From Ascaphus truei (taxonomy: Eukaryota > Chordata > Amphibia > Anura > Ascaphidae): a stretch of 64,000 nt of DNA. The DNA lies in NCBI GenBank assembly GCA_036426205.1, contig CM071579.1, forward strand, positions 18,194,463-18,258,462, written 5' to 3'. The notes under the pieces were generated by a model. The model was not told the DNA's origin. It saw nothing but the letters and a program-made list of their open reading frames with translations, and did no database searches. The first letter of the stretch is position 1. Each line of letters begins with the position of its first letter. Shown in pieces: positions 34,606-45,800 of the stretch. A program made the position numbers and the translations under genes.

Positions 34606-34847
34606 ATTTCGCTGGGATATGACTCCAGTCAGACTCCACGCAATATATAATGCCCATTCACCGGCCTGTTTTAGAGGGTGTGGACAAAATGGCTCAATGA
34701 CACATATCTGGTGGAATTGCCCGAAACTAGTCCCCCTATGGAGACCGGTTTACTTGTTTATCAATAGATGATACCAGGTAGGTGGGGAGTGAGCACTGGG
34801 GCAGTGCAGGCAGGGGGCGCAGGGTCAAATTTTTTGCGCACTCCTGC

Positions 34848-36068
34848 AGTATAGTATTGTATAGTATAATACAGCATAGTATTGTATAGTATATTGTAGT
34901 ATACCATGTACTGTATAGTATTGTATAGTATACAGTAGTATGGTATGTTATAATATGGTAATGTCTAGTTGGTTTGGTATGGTTTAGTATAATACAGGAT
35001 AGCATAGTATGGTATAGTATAATACAGTATAGTATTGTATAGTATATTGTAGTATACCATAGTACTGTATAGTATTGTATAGTATACAGTAGTATGGTAT
35101 GTTATAATATGGTATAGTATAGTATGGTTTGGTATGGTTTAGTATAATACAGGATAGCATAGTATTGTATAGTATAATACAGCATAGTATTGTATAGTAT
35201 ATTGTAGTATACCATAGTACTGTATAGTATTGTATAGTATACAGTAGTATGGTATGTTATAATATGGTATAGTCTAGTATGGTTCGGTATGGTTTAGTAT
35301 AATACAGGATAGCATAGTATGGTATAGTATAATACAGTATAGTATTGTATGTTATAGCAGCGGAGCAGCGGTGCGCAAACTGGGGGGCGCAGGGTTTACA
35401 GAGGCCCTGTGCGCTTCCGAAGACACTTTAATTAAGTGCCAGGGGAGCTGCAGGGCCTCTGTAAACCTTTACTTACCTTGACTACACACGCGTCGCCGTG
35501 GCAACGTGACGTCATGACGCCTGGTCCAATGCCAGTGGGGGTGAGGTGACCGCTGGCAGGGGGGCGCAGGGAAAAAAAGTTTGTGCCCCCGTGTGTTATA
35601 GCATAGTATGGTATAGTATAATACAGTATAGTATGGTATAGTATAGTTTGGTATAATATGGTATACTATAATACAGTATAGTATTGTATGTTAGCATAGT
35701 ATGGTATAGTATAGTATGGTATAGTATAATACAGTATAGTATGGTATAGTATAATACAGTATAGTATGGTATAGTATAATACAGTATGTAGGTTATAGAT
35801 TATACTACAGTATAGTATGGTATAGTATAATATGTATAGTATAGTAGTTGATATAGTATATACATATAGTGGTATAGTATAAATAGAGTTAGTATGGTAT
35901 AGGTAATACAGTATAGGCATAGGATAAGTATCATACAGTAGAGATGGTATAGCGAATACAGTATAGTATGGTATAGTATAATACAGTATAGTATAGTATG
36001 GTATAGTATAATACAGTATAGTATGGTATAGTATAATACAATATAGTATGGTATAGTATAATACAGTT
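34848..36068. repeat. TAGTA/GTATA simple satellite, about 1.2 kb
   Basis: 5- and 10-bp units such as tagtatggtatagtataata with higher-order copies of roughly 170 bp in the first half (tacagtagtatggtatgtta recurs). Strongly AT-rich and able to form cruciforms. Interrupted by a hAT MITE at 35,358-35,593. Confidence 0.93.
35358..35593. mobile_element. hAT MITE in the satellite, 8-bp target duplication
   Basis: Flanked by TGTTATAG at 35,350-35,357 and 35,594-35,601. Ends resemble each other in inverted order (gcggtgcgcaaactgggg; reverse complement of the right end cacgggggcacaaact). Non-coding and GC-rich. Confidence 0.8.
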
Positions 36069-36069
36069 T

Positions 36070-36650
36070 TTGTTGATCTATTATTCATGGAATATTATTA
36101 CTGATCTCATGAATCCTGTTCTGTGCTTTGGGTTCCAGACTTCCGTACAGAAAGAGTTAGCGCATTACAATGCCGTTGTTAAAAGAGAAGACATGGCGTG
36201 ATTCATTTGCTCTTTTTTTTTAAATCTTGTTTAACATGTCCCAACATCAGTAAACTGTCCCATCAGCCATCTTTCCCCGGTACAAACACACTTTCACACG
36301 CGCATTTGGCATAATTGCTGCTTTGCTTTTGACAGTCAATTCAATTCTAAATGATACAAATGACAGAACCTTGGGAATTTCTCCTGTAAACGAGACACGC
36401 GTGTTTACTTCTGAGCACAATTAGGCGCCTGTAACACCAGCTTAAATATGGCTGTATTTAGCAATTTTAGGCTATGCAGTTTATCTTTAAATACGTTCCT
36501 GCTTTTAATGCAAAGAACTACATTAAACTGAAGGTGTAGCCCTGAAACGGGCGTCAGATTTGAATGGGAGTTTTCAGACAGTACCGGCCCAAATGGCCAC
36601 TTGGACTTTATGGAATGATCTTGTGATTTCCCAGTGATGTATGCCGATTT
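36070..36650. other. repeat-free stretch, possible conserved non-coding element
   Basis: 36,240-36,540 is free of the repeat families and includes ttgacagtcaattcaattct, gcacaattaggcgcctgtaa and tttagcaattttaggc. Non-coding. Conservation is inference. Confidence 0.25.
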
Positions 36651-36711
36651 ACTGTATCTCTAAAAAATAAGGTTAAAATGGATTTGAAGGAAAAGGTGAC
36701 ACTGTGTGCTC

Positions 36712-36744
36712 ATTTGCATATCATTACCCAGAATCCCTGGCTGC
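36712..36744 (+). promoter_or_regulatory. octamer and SPH/Staf-like element (DSE-like)
   Basis: ATTTGCAT at 36,712-36,719 then tacccagaatccctggctgc at 36,725-36,744. Octamer (Oct-1) plus SPH (Staf/ZNF143) sites together form the distal element of snRNA-type promoters. The second monomer repeats this at 38,167-38,199. Confidence 0.6.
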
Positions 36745-36814
36745 AGTGGAAGTAGTGTATGGTAAATGATAATGGTGAAAAGCCTTGGTCTGAGACATGT
36801 TATTGTGCTCACAG

Positions 36815-37859
36815 GTAGGGTTGCCACCTTCTGATGAATAATAACCTGGAGACTTTTTACAGGTTTTTATTTATACGTTTAAGTGTCTTACCTTCTCCGG
36901 CTGCGGCATCATCATCATCATCACCCCAGTGTACATCTGCGTTGCCCCGAAGGCGGAGAGCCTGATGGGGCTCCCCAAGAGCTGCTGCCCTCTGCACAGG
37001 ACCAGCGTGCTAAGGGTTAACGTTTGCTTGTACTTTGAGGAACGTCAACCCCACCCACTGGAATGTTAATGAGCCAAGAGGACACAAAGAACTTTGTGTT
37101 CACAGCTGCATTGAATCGCAACACCCCCAGTGTACATCTGCATTGCCCCAAAGGCGGACAGCCTTGGGTGCAGCCAAAGGGTGTGAGCCGTTTGCTGCCG
37201 TTCGCTGATGTTTGGTGATGTTTAAGCTTCTCTATTTCAATCTGAAACTCACCAGCCCTTTTATCCCCTGTACCCAATTTTCCAACTCTATCTGCCCATG
37301 AAATGTCTGTGAATTGACCGTATAACCCTGTTCTTTTAATGTAACCATGTATTGTTATAACTCTGTGCCCAGGACATACGTGAAAACGAGAGGTAACTCT
37401 CGGTGTATTACTTCCTGGAAACACATTTTTATAGATATATAAATAAATACAATCTTATAAATAAATCTGGCTGCATCTCCCGCTGCATGGTCCCATCAAG
37501 ATGGCTCGGCGATGTCAAAGGGTGTCGCGTTGCCACAACAGTGGGATGTCACATGACGTCGTGGTGCCATGTGGCATCACATTGCCATGACAACAGACCA
37601 CCCTGCAGCGCCGCGTTGCCACGACAACGTGACGCCCCGTTGTCAATGCAGCGCGATGCCATTTGACGTTGTGGAGCCATCTTGACAGGACCATGCAGGT
37701 GGAGACGCCGCTGCCGGAGAAGATGAGAGCCGAGGCTCCGCACCAAACATCTCAGCCGGCCCTTCAGTAACCCGGAGATTTCATATTACAACCCGTAGTC
37801 CGGAGATACCTCGCCGAAACTCGTAGTCTCCGGGTCAAACCCGGAGTGGTGGCCACCCT
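36815..37859. mobile_element. TAGGGTTGCCACC-type DNA transposon
   Basis: Begins gtagggttgccacc and ends ggtggccaccct. Flanks gctcacag and gctcccaa agree at 6 of 8 positions, so a hAT-like 8-bp duplication is plausible. The satellite-2-like unit reads through once it is removed. It contains a LINE 3' tail and a direct repeat (cagtgtacatctgcgttgcc at about 36,927 and its variant at about 37,128). Confidence 0.6.
37262..37447 (+). repeat. LINE 3' end, plus orientation
   Basis: gtgaaaacgagaggtaactc then gtgtattacttcctgg are the reverse complement of the LINE 3' ends at 12,841 and 25,776. Ends in an aataaata-type tail. Confidence 0.8.
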
Positions 37860-37925
37860 GCTCCCAAGTGATAGTTTTTATTTGCTGTACTCTGCACTGC
37901 GGAGGATTTTTGGCACTTTTATACC

Positions 37926-37937
37926 CACCATAACTTA
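37926..37937 (+). promoter_or_regulatory. PSE-like box of satellite-2-like unit
   Basis: CACCATAACTTA, resembling the snRNA proximal sequence element (U6 type: ACCGTAACTTGAAAG). It lies about 165 bp from the octamer after removing the inserted transposon, the usual DSE-PSE distance, and about 60-70 bp before the hammerhead. No TATA box follows, so RNA polymerase II type is more likely. Confidence 0.5.
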
Positions 37938-37994
37938 TATAAGGTGTGGGTGAAACCTATTCCAACTTCACATTGCAAAGCCAGTATAACCATC

Positions 37995-38037
37995 CTCACT
38001 TGGCGAGACCCAAAAGGGTGAAAAAGCTGTCTGTGAG
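37995..38037 (+). ncRNA. hammerhead motif, satellite-2-like, degenerate core
   Basis: Stem I CTCAC/GTGAG, core TTGGCGA where CTGATGA is expected, stem II GACCC/GGGT, GAAA, then a GTC cleavage triplet before TGTGAG. Two core changes and a small deletion probably abolish cleavage. The paired copy at 59.9 kb shows the intact version. Confidence 0.6.
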
Positions 38038-38300
38038 TCGGTTACTGACTCTGCGCTTCTTTAACCCAGGCTGTGCTGGAAAGCTGTATAATGCAGCAGG
38101 CGTACTGTAAGCTTATAGAGCTCCATGTAAAAATGGATTTCAGGCAAAAGGTGATACTGAGTGCTCATTTGCATGTAATTTCCCAGAATCCCTGGCTGCA
38201 GTGGAAACACTGTATGCTAAGAGATGGTGGTGAAAGGCAGGGGTGCAGACCTGTCTGAGACATGTAACTATGCTCACAAGTGATATTTTTATGTGCTATA

Positions 38301-40255
38301 AAAAATGACAAAATTGCAACTGTAGAAAAATACATGTTATTTTAAAATGGTTTATGCATAGTTATTTAAATGATGAGCACCAAAAAAAAATAGAAAATCA
38401 TACATATCATAATACACTGAATATTGTATTCATACCTCTCAACACATTTACAGAAGGCACATAACGTCAAATTAATATTCATTACAGAAAACAACTAATC
38501 TGCTGAACACACCCTTTTATAAACTAATGCCGAGTATGACTTCTTCATTGCAAGCTACAAATAAAGCATTGCTGGAGCAACGATCCCAGCTGCTGACCCC
38601 ACACTGCCCACACGAACGTCCAGTTATTTAATGCGGGTTAGACTGCGGACAAAGTGTGGTGGGACCGGATACCAAACAAGATCAATATCGCAGGGCCAGA
38701 CCTTCTAACTGGCGCAATTGTTTCGCTACGCACGCAGTTACCTTTCACTCGAACTGCGTTTGCACAACCAGGAGTGCGAGTGCTGGTTAGTGAATCCAGC
38801 TATATGTGCTATGGAAATGTTGACCTCTGTGCTTCCAAGTGCATGGCGCCCCCCTCTGGTAGCAGAAAGAGTTGATCTCTGTTGACCTTGAATTAAAAAC
38901 ATAACTTGTATTATTTATACATTCCGCCATGTTTTATTTTTTTTTTTCTTCCCCCATTAATATTCACCCCTTTTCCAGGGACGGCTGCTTTCACACTGAT
39001 AATAAGAGGGATTGTAAATATTGGTTCCATACACGTAACGTGCTGGGTAGCGCCATCGTAAAATCCCCTTTCAGACGCGTTATGTTCAGTTTCAAATGTG
39101 CAGCCCTACAAAAGATCCGCGAGAAGTAACTGCAAGGAAACGGAGAGCGCCCGGCACACGTCCTCAGTCCCAGGCTCCAGGCTGAGATGTAGCAATGTAC
39201 ACAAATGAGGTGGAAAGTCAATGGGATTACATTCTCCTAATTATTTTCCGCTCAAGGTTTGCAGCACATACACAAAATGTGACTCAGTTGGGACTTGCCT
39301 CACTCACAAATCACTCAGACTTAAACATTGCTCATATAAACAAAAGGGAGGGGAAGGCAGAGAAAAGGCAGAGAGAGAGGTGCTTCTTCAATCACAGTGG
39401 CAAGGAACAAAAACCTGGAGGGGGGGGAAAAGCTGTTGGACCCGCACCAAATCTCCCCCACTGGAGACAAGAGCCCATCTGCTGAGCTCTGTAAAGTAGC
39501 TTCGGCTAACATTCAACTCCCGTCTCTGCAGAGATCAATCTGTACAACTGGCAGATGGGCCCCTGTTTCCCTGTGTCGCTCTGTTATTTGTTTAATAAAT
39601 TTAATTAATATCCATACTGCATTGGATTGCACCCAGAATAGGAGCGGCGGCTCGCGCCTTCGCCGGTAGCTACACGATGAGTGATTCCCCCATATAAGAC
39701 CAGATAACACCCACCCCCAGGCCATAGAAAAATTAGAAATGCTATGTGCTTGCATTGCTTTGCATATATTAGTTATATCAACGCACTAATGCGCTAGGGT
39801 TATTTATTTATGTTTTTAACGTAATGAAAGTCTAACGGTTATTTTTTTTTTTTTTAAAGTCTGAATAGATTTTGCTTTATTTCCATCGCAAGATATCGAA
39901 ACCTTTCATGTTTCATTGCCCTTCAAAGAGAAATACACTGATAATGAGAATATTCCTCTGGGGGGAAATATGTTTCTGGGTGGTTTCTGCTTACAAGTCT
40001 CAGACACTCATGGATGGTTATATTGGACCTGTCCTATTTCCATGCTCATGAATACACTTTGAGCAATACAACTACATATGTTTTTTTAAATCTATCCATA
40101 ACACAAAAAAAAAAATATGCTATGGGCAAAGGAATTTGAATTTTTAGAAGTTGCCTAGTATTTAGAGATAGATTTAGCATTTTTAGTGTCGCTGTAACCA
40201 TCGTCTGCCAAGCATCAGTCAAAGGAAAAAAACCCCAATCTTACTATTTTTTAAC
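38301..40255. other. unassigned DNA, partly repeat-poor
   Basis: No gene recognised. 38,930-39,190 is non-repetitive with balanced composition (gcgttatgttcagtttcaaa) and might be conserved. 39,840-40,140 is AT-rich. Confidence 0.3.
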
Positions 40256-41239
40256 TGTAGCCCTCTTTCCCCCTAGTGTAGAGAGGCTACTGGTGCTGGC
40301 ATTACCTGTTGGCTCACGGAGGTCCCAAGCCCGGGGTGATATAGCAACACAATATCGGTGCAGCGCCTCCACCTGAGAGGGAGCCCAACGTAGTGGGAGG
40401 AGTCCCTCACAGGAACCCAAAGATACTAACACACACACTCTGTATAAAATAACAATAACCTTTACTTAGGACTATATAATCAGTAATGAGAATAACAATG
40501 CTACTGGTTACAGCTACCCACTGGTAGCTGGAGAAGATCCACTGATCCAGCGATGGTGTCTGTCTCCGCAGTGAATCCGCCTCCGCGTGAGTGGTATCCA
40601 GCTGGAGTGTCCCACATACAGGTAGTCTCTATACCCTGCAGGGTGATCTGATCCCAGACAACAATCGTCAGGGTTGCGCAGCGTTGCAGCTGTGTCCCTG
40701 AACTCAAGCAGCTACTGGGGCAGTGTCCCTACCTAAGGGGCTGTCCCTGTAGCAGCCACCATCTTGATATGGGAGTCAGGACATATCTGGGGCCCATCAG
40801 GGGAGTCTCTGGCCTAGTGCAGGGACCACAGACACCCTACACATACAACCTCCCCTATCTGCATCCCAGCTCCGACTAACGTGGTCCTGAAGCGCCAAAT
40901 GTAACAACTGCAGTCCTCCGTGAACGCTGCAGCCCTATTGGCTGTTCTATACACTGTGACTGCATGCCCCTATGCATGCTGGGGGCTGTAGTCCCCGCTG
41001 AGCCTATCCCAATCAGTAACCGCGTGGGCCTAGCGTGCTGCTCATGCGCGAACTGTAATGGCCACCGCAAACTCTTTCAGCACATGTGCGAGCCTCCGCT
41101 CGTGCGCGCGCACAACCAACATAGCGGCGCCCTGCAGAGAGAGCCGCCGGCGAGCCCGCCGCCACCCGCAACATCCTCCATGGCAGCGGAGTTAAGGGGG
41201 AAACAGGAGGACCAGGGAGCCAGAGGGGACCTGGCTACA
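40256..41239 (-). mobile_element. solo LTR with perfect TAAC duplication
   Basis: Starts TGTAGCCCTC, ends CTGGCTACA; TAAC at 40,252-40,255 and 41,240-41,243. Carries gtgcagcgcctccacctg near 40,358. 984 bp. Confidence 0.9.
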
Positions 41240-41243
41240 TAAC

Positions 41244-41622
41244 CATAACAATTTTCTCCATCAAAACACTTTGGAAATTTGCTGTGATTTAAGGAAAGAA
41301 GAAAACTATCTTTAGAACCACGTCGCTTTCAGCTGGATCTGCTGCTTCCTTAAGACAAGGCACTGCTCTTGAAATCAGCCTTCGAGAGATGTCAATTTAA
41401 ATATACTCGTTATCTTTTGTGCATTAAGAAGGCACACAATTGGAAACACTGCTGAACTCAGCCAAAACAGAACTCTGGGCAAAGAGAGACAACATTAATT
41501 TGCACTCATGGCTACTGTCCCACACTCGCAGTCACTCTACCAACCACGGTGCCCAAGCGCTGCCATCTACTGCACTTATTCCCTCACCTGCTGTCTCTGT
41601 AAGTCTCCAAACATATCGCTAA
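41244..41622. other. unassigned DNA
   Basis: Nothing recognised. Confidence 0.4.
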
Positions 41623-41868
41623 GGCCGTGCTCATGGTGGGGGCATTGCTGTGTGCGTGCGCTTGCGTGCACTTACCTGATTTCCTATTGTAGTTCCTCAA
41701 GTGCCCGTGGGGCTGCGCGCGTCACTACATTTTGGCCGACAATACATTTGAGATTTCGAGCTGCACTCGCGTGACGTCAGCGTCACTTGAGCTGGTTCAG
41801 CCAATGAGGGCGAACCAGCTTCGGGACGCGTCTGTGATGTGTGCGTCACGCCCCCACCACTGCCCAAC
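41623..41868. mobile_element. GC-rich Harbinger-like MITE, TAA target site
   Basis: TAA then GGCCGTGCTCATGGTGGGGG at the left. The right end, reverse-complemented, is GTTGGGCAGTGGTGGGGG next to TAA. Interior has agccaatgagggcgaaccag as in 20.6 kb. Confidence 0.55.
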
Positions 41869-41871
41869 TAA

Positions 41872-42870
41872 TTTTAGCACTTCCCTGTGACATTAAAAAG
41901 GGGAGGGCATAGTGTCTGTACCACCATTGGCTATACACACGCACACCATGTCACCCCCTTTCCTGTCAATCAGAGGATAGCAGAAGGGGGGTCATTAGCC
42001 CTGGATCATCCTGTCACAGCCTCCAATACCTATCAGGGCTTGAGTGACAGAAGGCACAAAGGCAACAGGATCAGCCATGTTACACACAGGATCAGCCACA
42101 GTCACTTTGAGCTTGGTATTGGACTTTTTGGGACACTTGGTCACATTTGAGCCCCATTGCAGCCGTCAGTTCTTGGCATACAGGACGCTTGTACTGTCCC
42201 TTTAAGGGCACGGGCACTCTCTGAGACAGCCTGTGTAACCGGAGGAGGAAGTGAGGAGAGCAGCCTCACGTGGAGTAGAGCTGTGAGCCCCACGAGCGGG
42301 CCTCCGACACTGCCACTGTTCCTGTTAACCCCTGGAGGGAGGGTCAGCACGAGAGTCGCGGTGCAGCAGGAATGACATCTATGCAAAGACATCAGCAGCA
42401 CCTGGAGGACTCTTTGTTGCATTGCCTGTATTTGCCTTGCTGCTTGTAAGTAGGGCTTTGATTTTTCCCATCTGGATGACCAGCGGTGTTCTCATTTGTC
42501 CATACCATTTTATGGCATAGTTCTTTTTATTTAATAAATAGTTTTATAGTCACTAGGAGTCTCTATGTTATATGTGCAGTGTGTGTATTAGTGTAGACCT
42601 GTTTTAACCCTACAGTGTTGCACTATGATCTGTGTCTGCTTGTGTTTTTTCCCCTATATGGCCTGTCAAGCAAGTGTGCTGATCCCCTGAGGAGTACAGG
42701 ATTATCCAATGAACTTTTGGCGCCAGGTTTTTCTTTGTTTTCACTTTTTCTGTTAGTTCTGACAGTATTACTAGGCAGCCTTTATATATATATATTTTGT
42801 ACTTGTCACACTGGTGTTTTAGTCTTTAGCGCTTGTTCACATTTTTTCTTTTTCACACAGGATCAGCCAT
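41872..42870. other. unassigned DNA, probably repeat-derived
   Basis: caacaggatcagccatgtta near 42,066 recurs as cacaggatcagccatgctac near 42,856. A GC-rich middle (42,190-42,400) resembles the GC-rich parts of the hammerhead elements, but I could not find a complete hammerhead. Confidence 0.3.
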
Positions 42871-42878
42871 GCTACACA

Positions 42879-43479
42879 CAGGCCTGCTGCCTGTGGGCCC
42901 ACTCCCAACGTGGGATGGAGGGGAAGCTCTGTTGCTAGCCCGCGCGCCAACCCAGCCTCCCCCGCGCACCCGCCAACCCAGCTTCCCCAGCGCATGCCAA
43001 ACAAGCCTCCCCCGCGCGCCCGCCAACAGCTTCCCTGCGCCCGCTTCCTACCTCGGGCAGCAGTCGTGGAGTTAGCCCATCAGTCTTGCCGCCGCCCACC
43101 CCAGCGGCCTACCCTCTGCACCCCCCCCTCCCGAGCCTACCTTGTGTCTGGCGGGCAAGGAAGCAGGAAGCATCACCCACCTGATCAAGGTCTGTCACCC
43201 AGTCACTCGCGCACCCAGTCACTCACTCACCCAGTCACTCACACACCCTCACTCACACACCCTCACTCAGACACCCACACTCAGACACCCACACTCACTC
43301 ACACACCCACACTCACTCACACCCAAACACCCACACTCACTCAGACACACACCCACACTCACACACCCACACTTAATTTTTTTTCGTGGTAGGTGCGCTA
43401 TGGGTTTGGGGGCGGGGCGGGGTGGCGGCCCTACTCCTTTCATTTGTCCTGGGCCCCATGATTTCTGTTGGTGGCCCTG
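42879..43479. mobile_element. hAT-like element, internal minisatellite
   Basis: Left end caggcctgctgcctgtgg; right end, reverse-complemented, cagggccaccaacagaaatc, typical of hAT MITEs. Flanks gctacaca and gttacata agree at 6 of 8. It is followed directly by the CATA microsatellite. Confidence 0.5.
43200..43376. repeat. CACTCACACACC minisatellite
   Basis: Irregular tandem cactcactcacacacccaca-type units. Confidence 0.9.
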
Positions 43480-43483
43480 GTTA

Positions 43484-43559
43484 CATACATACATACATGC
43501 ATACTTACATACATGCATACTTACATACATACATGCATACATACATGCATACTTACATG
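43484..43559. repeat. CATA microsatellite, left part
   Basis: catacatacatgcatactta units, split from the matching tract at 48,798-48,912 by the LTR element. Confidence 0.95.
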
Positions 43560-44369
43560 TGTAACCATGCTGTAAAATGGCTACAGTCATCTCTCCTGCT
43601 GACAGTAAGGCCTGGTAAGTTATGGGCATGCCAGCAGTAATTATGGAGGTTTGCCCTCACACCCTGGTGAGGTGCCCTATGTATGGATGGGAGTGGCCAC
43701 ATACTCTGAATCCATAATTAGTGATGTCAGAGTTGTGACTGCCCCCAGAGGATACATAAGGCACAGCACTGCTCCAAAAGTTAGGTAGTTCAGAGATCAT
43801 CACTGGAGTTCAGTAGAGTTGGTAGTAGATGATGAAACAAGGAGCAAGTCTGAGTACAGACTTGGGAGGAGACAGCTCATAAGACTGTGACCAGGGACCT
43901 GGCACAGGGAATATCTCCCTAAGGGGAGATAGGGAATCCCCCAATTTGGGAAAGGATACCTTTCAAAGGGAAGTGCGGTGAACATGAGCGGCTGAGTACA
44001 ACCGCTGTGAGGGGCAGCTGGCCCGCCTTGCAATAAAGATGATCTTGTTAACTCATACCCTCGTGTGTAAGTGTGGAGTGATTACACAGTGGAGTGCACC
44101 ACAGAGGAGTTCCTCACCAGGACCATCCACAAGCGGACGCTGGGATCCTGATGAGGTGGAGGCGCTGCACTGGATATAGGTAGGACTCATGCACACTACC
44201 TCAGCTGCCTGTCTGGGTTGGCATTCCCCACACAACATCATGCGGGAGACTCAGGAGTCCTGTTGCCAACAGGTGCACCACCAGACACTACACTGTAATG
44301 GGGACTGGTTAGACCACAGGGGCCAATGTGAGATTGGGTGGGTCAGGCCAGGCCAGAAAATCCGTTACA
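43560..44369 (+). repeat. 5' LTR
   Basis: TGTAAC to GTTACA. Contains a TATA-like tacataagg (43,752-43,760), an AATAAA at 44,032-44,037 and the box ggtggaggcgctgcactgg near 44,155. Confidence 0.9.
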
Positions 44370-44371
44370 TT

Positions 44372-44389
44372 TGGAGGCGCTGCTGAGAT
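44372..44389 (+). other. primer-binding-site-like sequence
   Basis: TGGAGGCGCTGCTGAGAT, two bases after the LTR and beginning TGG as a primer site should. I could not match it to a specific tRNA 3' end. Its first 12 bases equal the box inside the LTRs. Confidence 0.5.
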
Positions 44390-45332
44390 AGACCTGTCAA
44401 CAGGACAGGCTTTTGCTAGGTCACTTGGAAACAGAGAGAGTGTCTGCTGCCACTTTGTGCTGTGTTGGGACGGACCTAGGGGTAGTCAGGGGGCTGATGG
44501 AGTTTGTCACTTCGCAGGGACGACCTAGGGGCCTGAAAGGAGTTGCGGGTTTGGAGCCAGGCTATAGCTGTCCTAGTCACCTTGAGGCAGTGCTAGTTGG
44601 TAGGATGCCTAAAGGGATAGCCTGTTAATGTGGTCAGGAATCCTGGAGAGGGTCTGCGCTAGGCTAGCCAACAGTAGGTAGACGCCCAAGTACTGCATGG
44701 AAGAGCCAGAGTACTCTAGCCCATTCCAGACCACTTACCGAAGGGAGCACAGACTGGGAGGAAGGAGATACAGCAGACACTGAGAGAGTGAGCCTAGCCT
44801 GAGGTAGTGCAAACACGAGTCCAGCCTACATTAGGTACACAAGGTGGTGCATCAAGGTAATCTTTATTGTACCGGTGTGGTAGCTGCCCCGCAGAGAGGA
44901 GCTCCATGTACAATAATCCTAAGTACAGTGAAAGAATGGCGACCGCAAGAATGGAGGATCCGCGCGGTGCGGAAGGTCCAAGATGGCGGACGGAGGTAAA
45001 TGGAGAGAGCGCACATGGCGTGTGTGCGGGTGAAGACCATGCTACGGAAATGACTTGCGCGAGCCTGCTGTGGAGTGGTGCTAAGGCTGTAGCCACACCA
45101 TTTTGGTCCTGCCTAGGACCGCAGGGTACTACCCTGGAGGACAGTGTTCAGGACATTGTGATTGTGGCTGGTGGAAAAGAAGGATCTGCTTGCCAGACGG
45201 CGAGCAATACACAAAGAGCTACCTCAGTTGCTAAAGTGATTGGCAATGTAAACCAAGATGGCGGTTCCCGCTTCCCTTTGGAGACCACGTGGGCCGAGTG
45301 CAGAGAGGGCTGCAAATACTAAAGTTGCAGAA

Positions 45333-45800
45333 AGTTGGCCGAGAGTGGCGCCAACAGGAAAACCCCGCCCTGATGGGGGGTATGGCGCGAAAGCTGCGGC
45401 CGCTCCTTCTTGGACTATGACCAGCTCAGCCCCAGTGCTGGGTCACTCGATAAATTTATGGGACCTCCCCCTAATCTCAACCAGGGGGAGTGGTTTCCAA
45501 TTATGCCCCGTGGGCATGAATCCAGCGGAGCAAGGAGTTGGTGAACTGGCCGTATCATTACAGAAAGTAGTTCCTGTAATCAGTGCTGCCCGCGGAAAAG
45601 AGGACAAGGATTTTGCAAGCAAGGTGGCTGCAAGAAATTGGCCGGGATTGGCGCCAAATAAGGAGTTACGCTCAGGGGGTAGTGGCGCGAAATCGGAAGC
45701 CGCGCCCCCCAGGACTGTGAAAAGTTCAGCCCCTGTGCCGGGGCATCCAATTAACTTGTGGGACCCTCCCCAAATATTCACCAGGGGGAGGGGTCTCTAC
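45333..45800 (+). repeat. tandem duplication in the element interior
   Basis: Two copies about 300 bp apart share aagttggccgagagtggcgc / aaattggccgggattggcgc and gggagtggtttc / gggaggggtctc. An open frame (45,258-45,878) reads through both and thus repeats NLWDLP / NLWDPP. Confidence 0.7.

Larger units (their letters stand above)
30354..34760 (+). pseudogene. L1 ORF2: endonuclease plus reverse transcriptase, decayed
   Basis: Starts MGSLKIRSHNVK at 30,354, then a frameshift. Endonuclease: DVIFLQETHF near 30,450, a catalytic-region GNFNLVL near 30,770 (usual GDFN), WSDHALI near 31,047 after a frameshift in a C-run at about 30,950. Reverse transcriptase: [20 protein letters not shown] near 31,990, SLDAEKAFDELNWDFIF near 32,192, TRQGCPLSPLLFALSIEPLA near 32,370, and the intact FADD box (KISLFADDVFL near 32,480). 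Later conserved pieces: LPIKVPIGDLEDLQSDITKC at about 33,210 and a C-terminal GCGQNGSMTHIWWNCPKL near 34,680. Stops and frameshifts throughout. Confidence 0.88.
27190..34770 (+). mobile_element. L1-clade LINE with three nested insertions
   Basis: 5' untranslated region (27.19-28.10 kb), ORF1 (28,100 on), ORF2 (30,354 on) ending with a cysteine/histidine-type C-terminus near 34,760. After removing the insertions (28,821-29,707; 32,854-33,194; 34,043-34,605) about 5.8 kb remain, close to full length. The 3' end is lost, abutting hAT-like and satellite sequence. ORF2 is decayed by frameshifts and stops, so the element is dead. Confidence 0.85.
36660..38300 (+). repeat. satellite-2-like tandem unit with inserted transposon
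   Basis: First part 36,660-36,814, second part 37,860-38,300, split by a DNA transposon. Without that insert, the two octamers (36,712 and 38,167) are about 400 bp apart, giving the monomer length, and the order is octamer/SPH, PSE-like box, hammerhead, octamer/SPH. About 1.25 monomers are present. The family resembles newt satellite 2, whose repeats are transcribed from an snRNA-type promoter and self-cleave. Confidence 0.75.

Noticed and set aside
42676..42712. CCCCTGAGGAGTACAGG resembling a hammerhead core
   Set aside because: No GAAA follows at the right place and stem I does not pair.
44372..44389. Assignment of the primer site to a particular tRNA
   Set aside because: No tRNA 3' end I can recall matches convincingly, so I left it unnamed.
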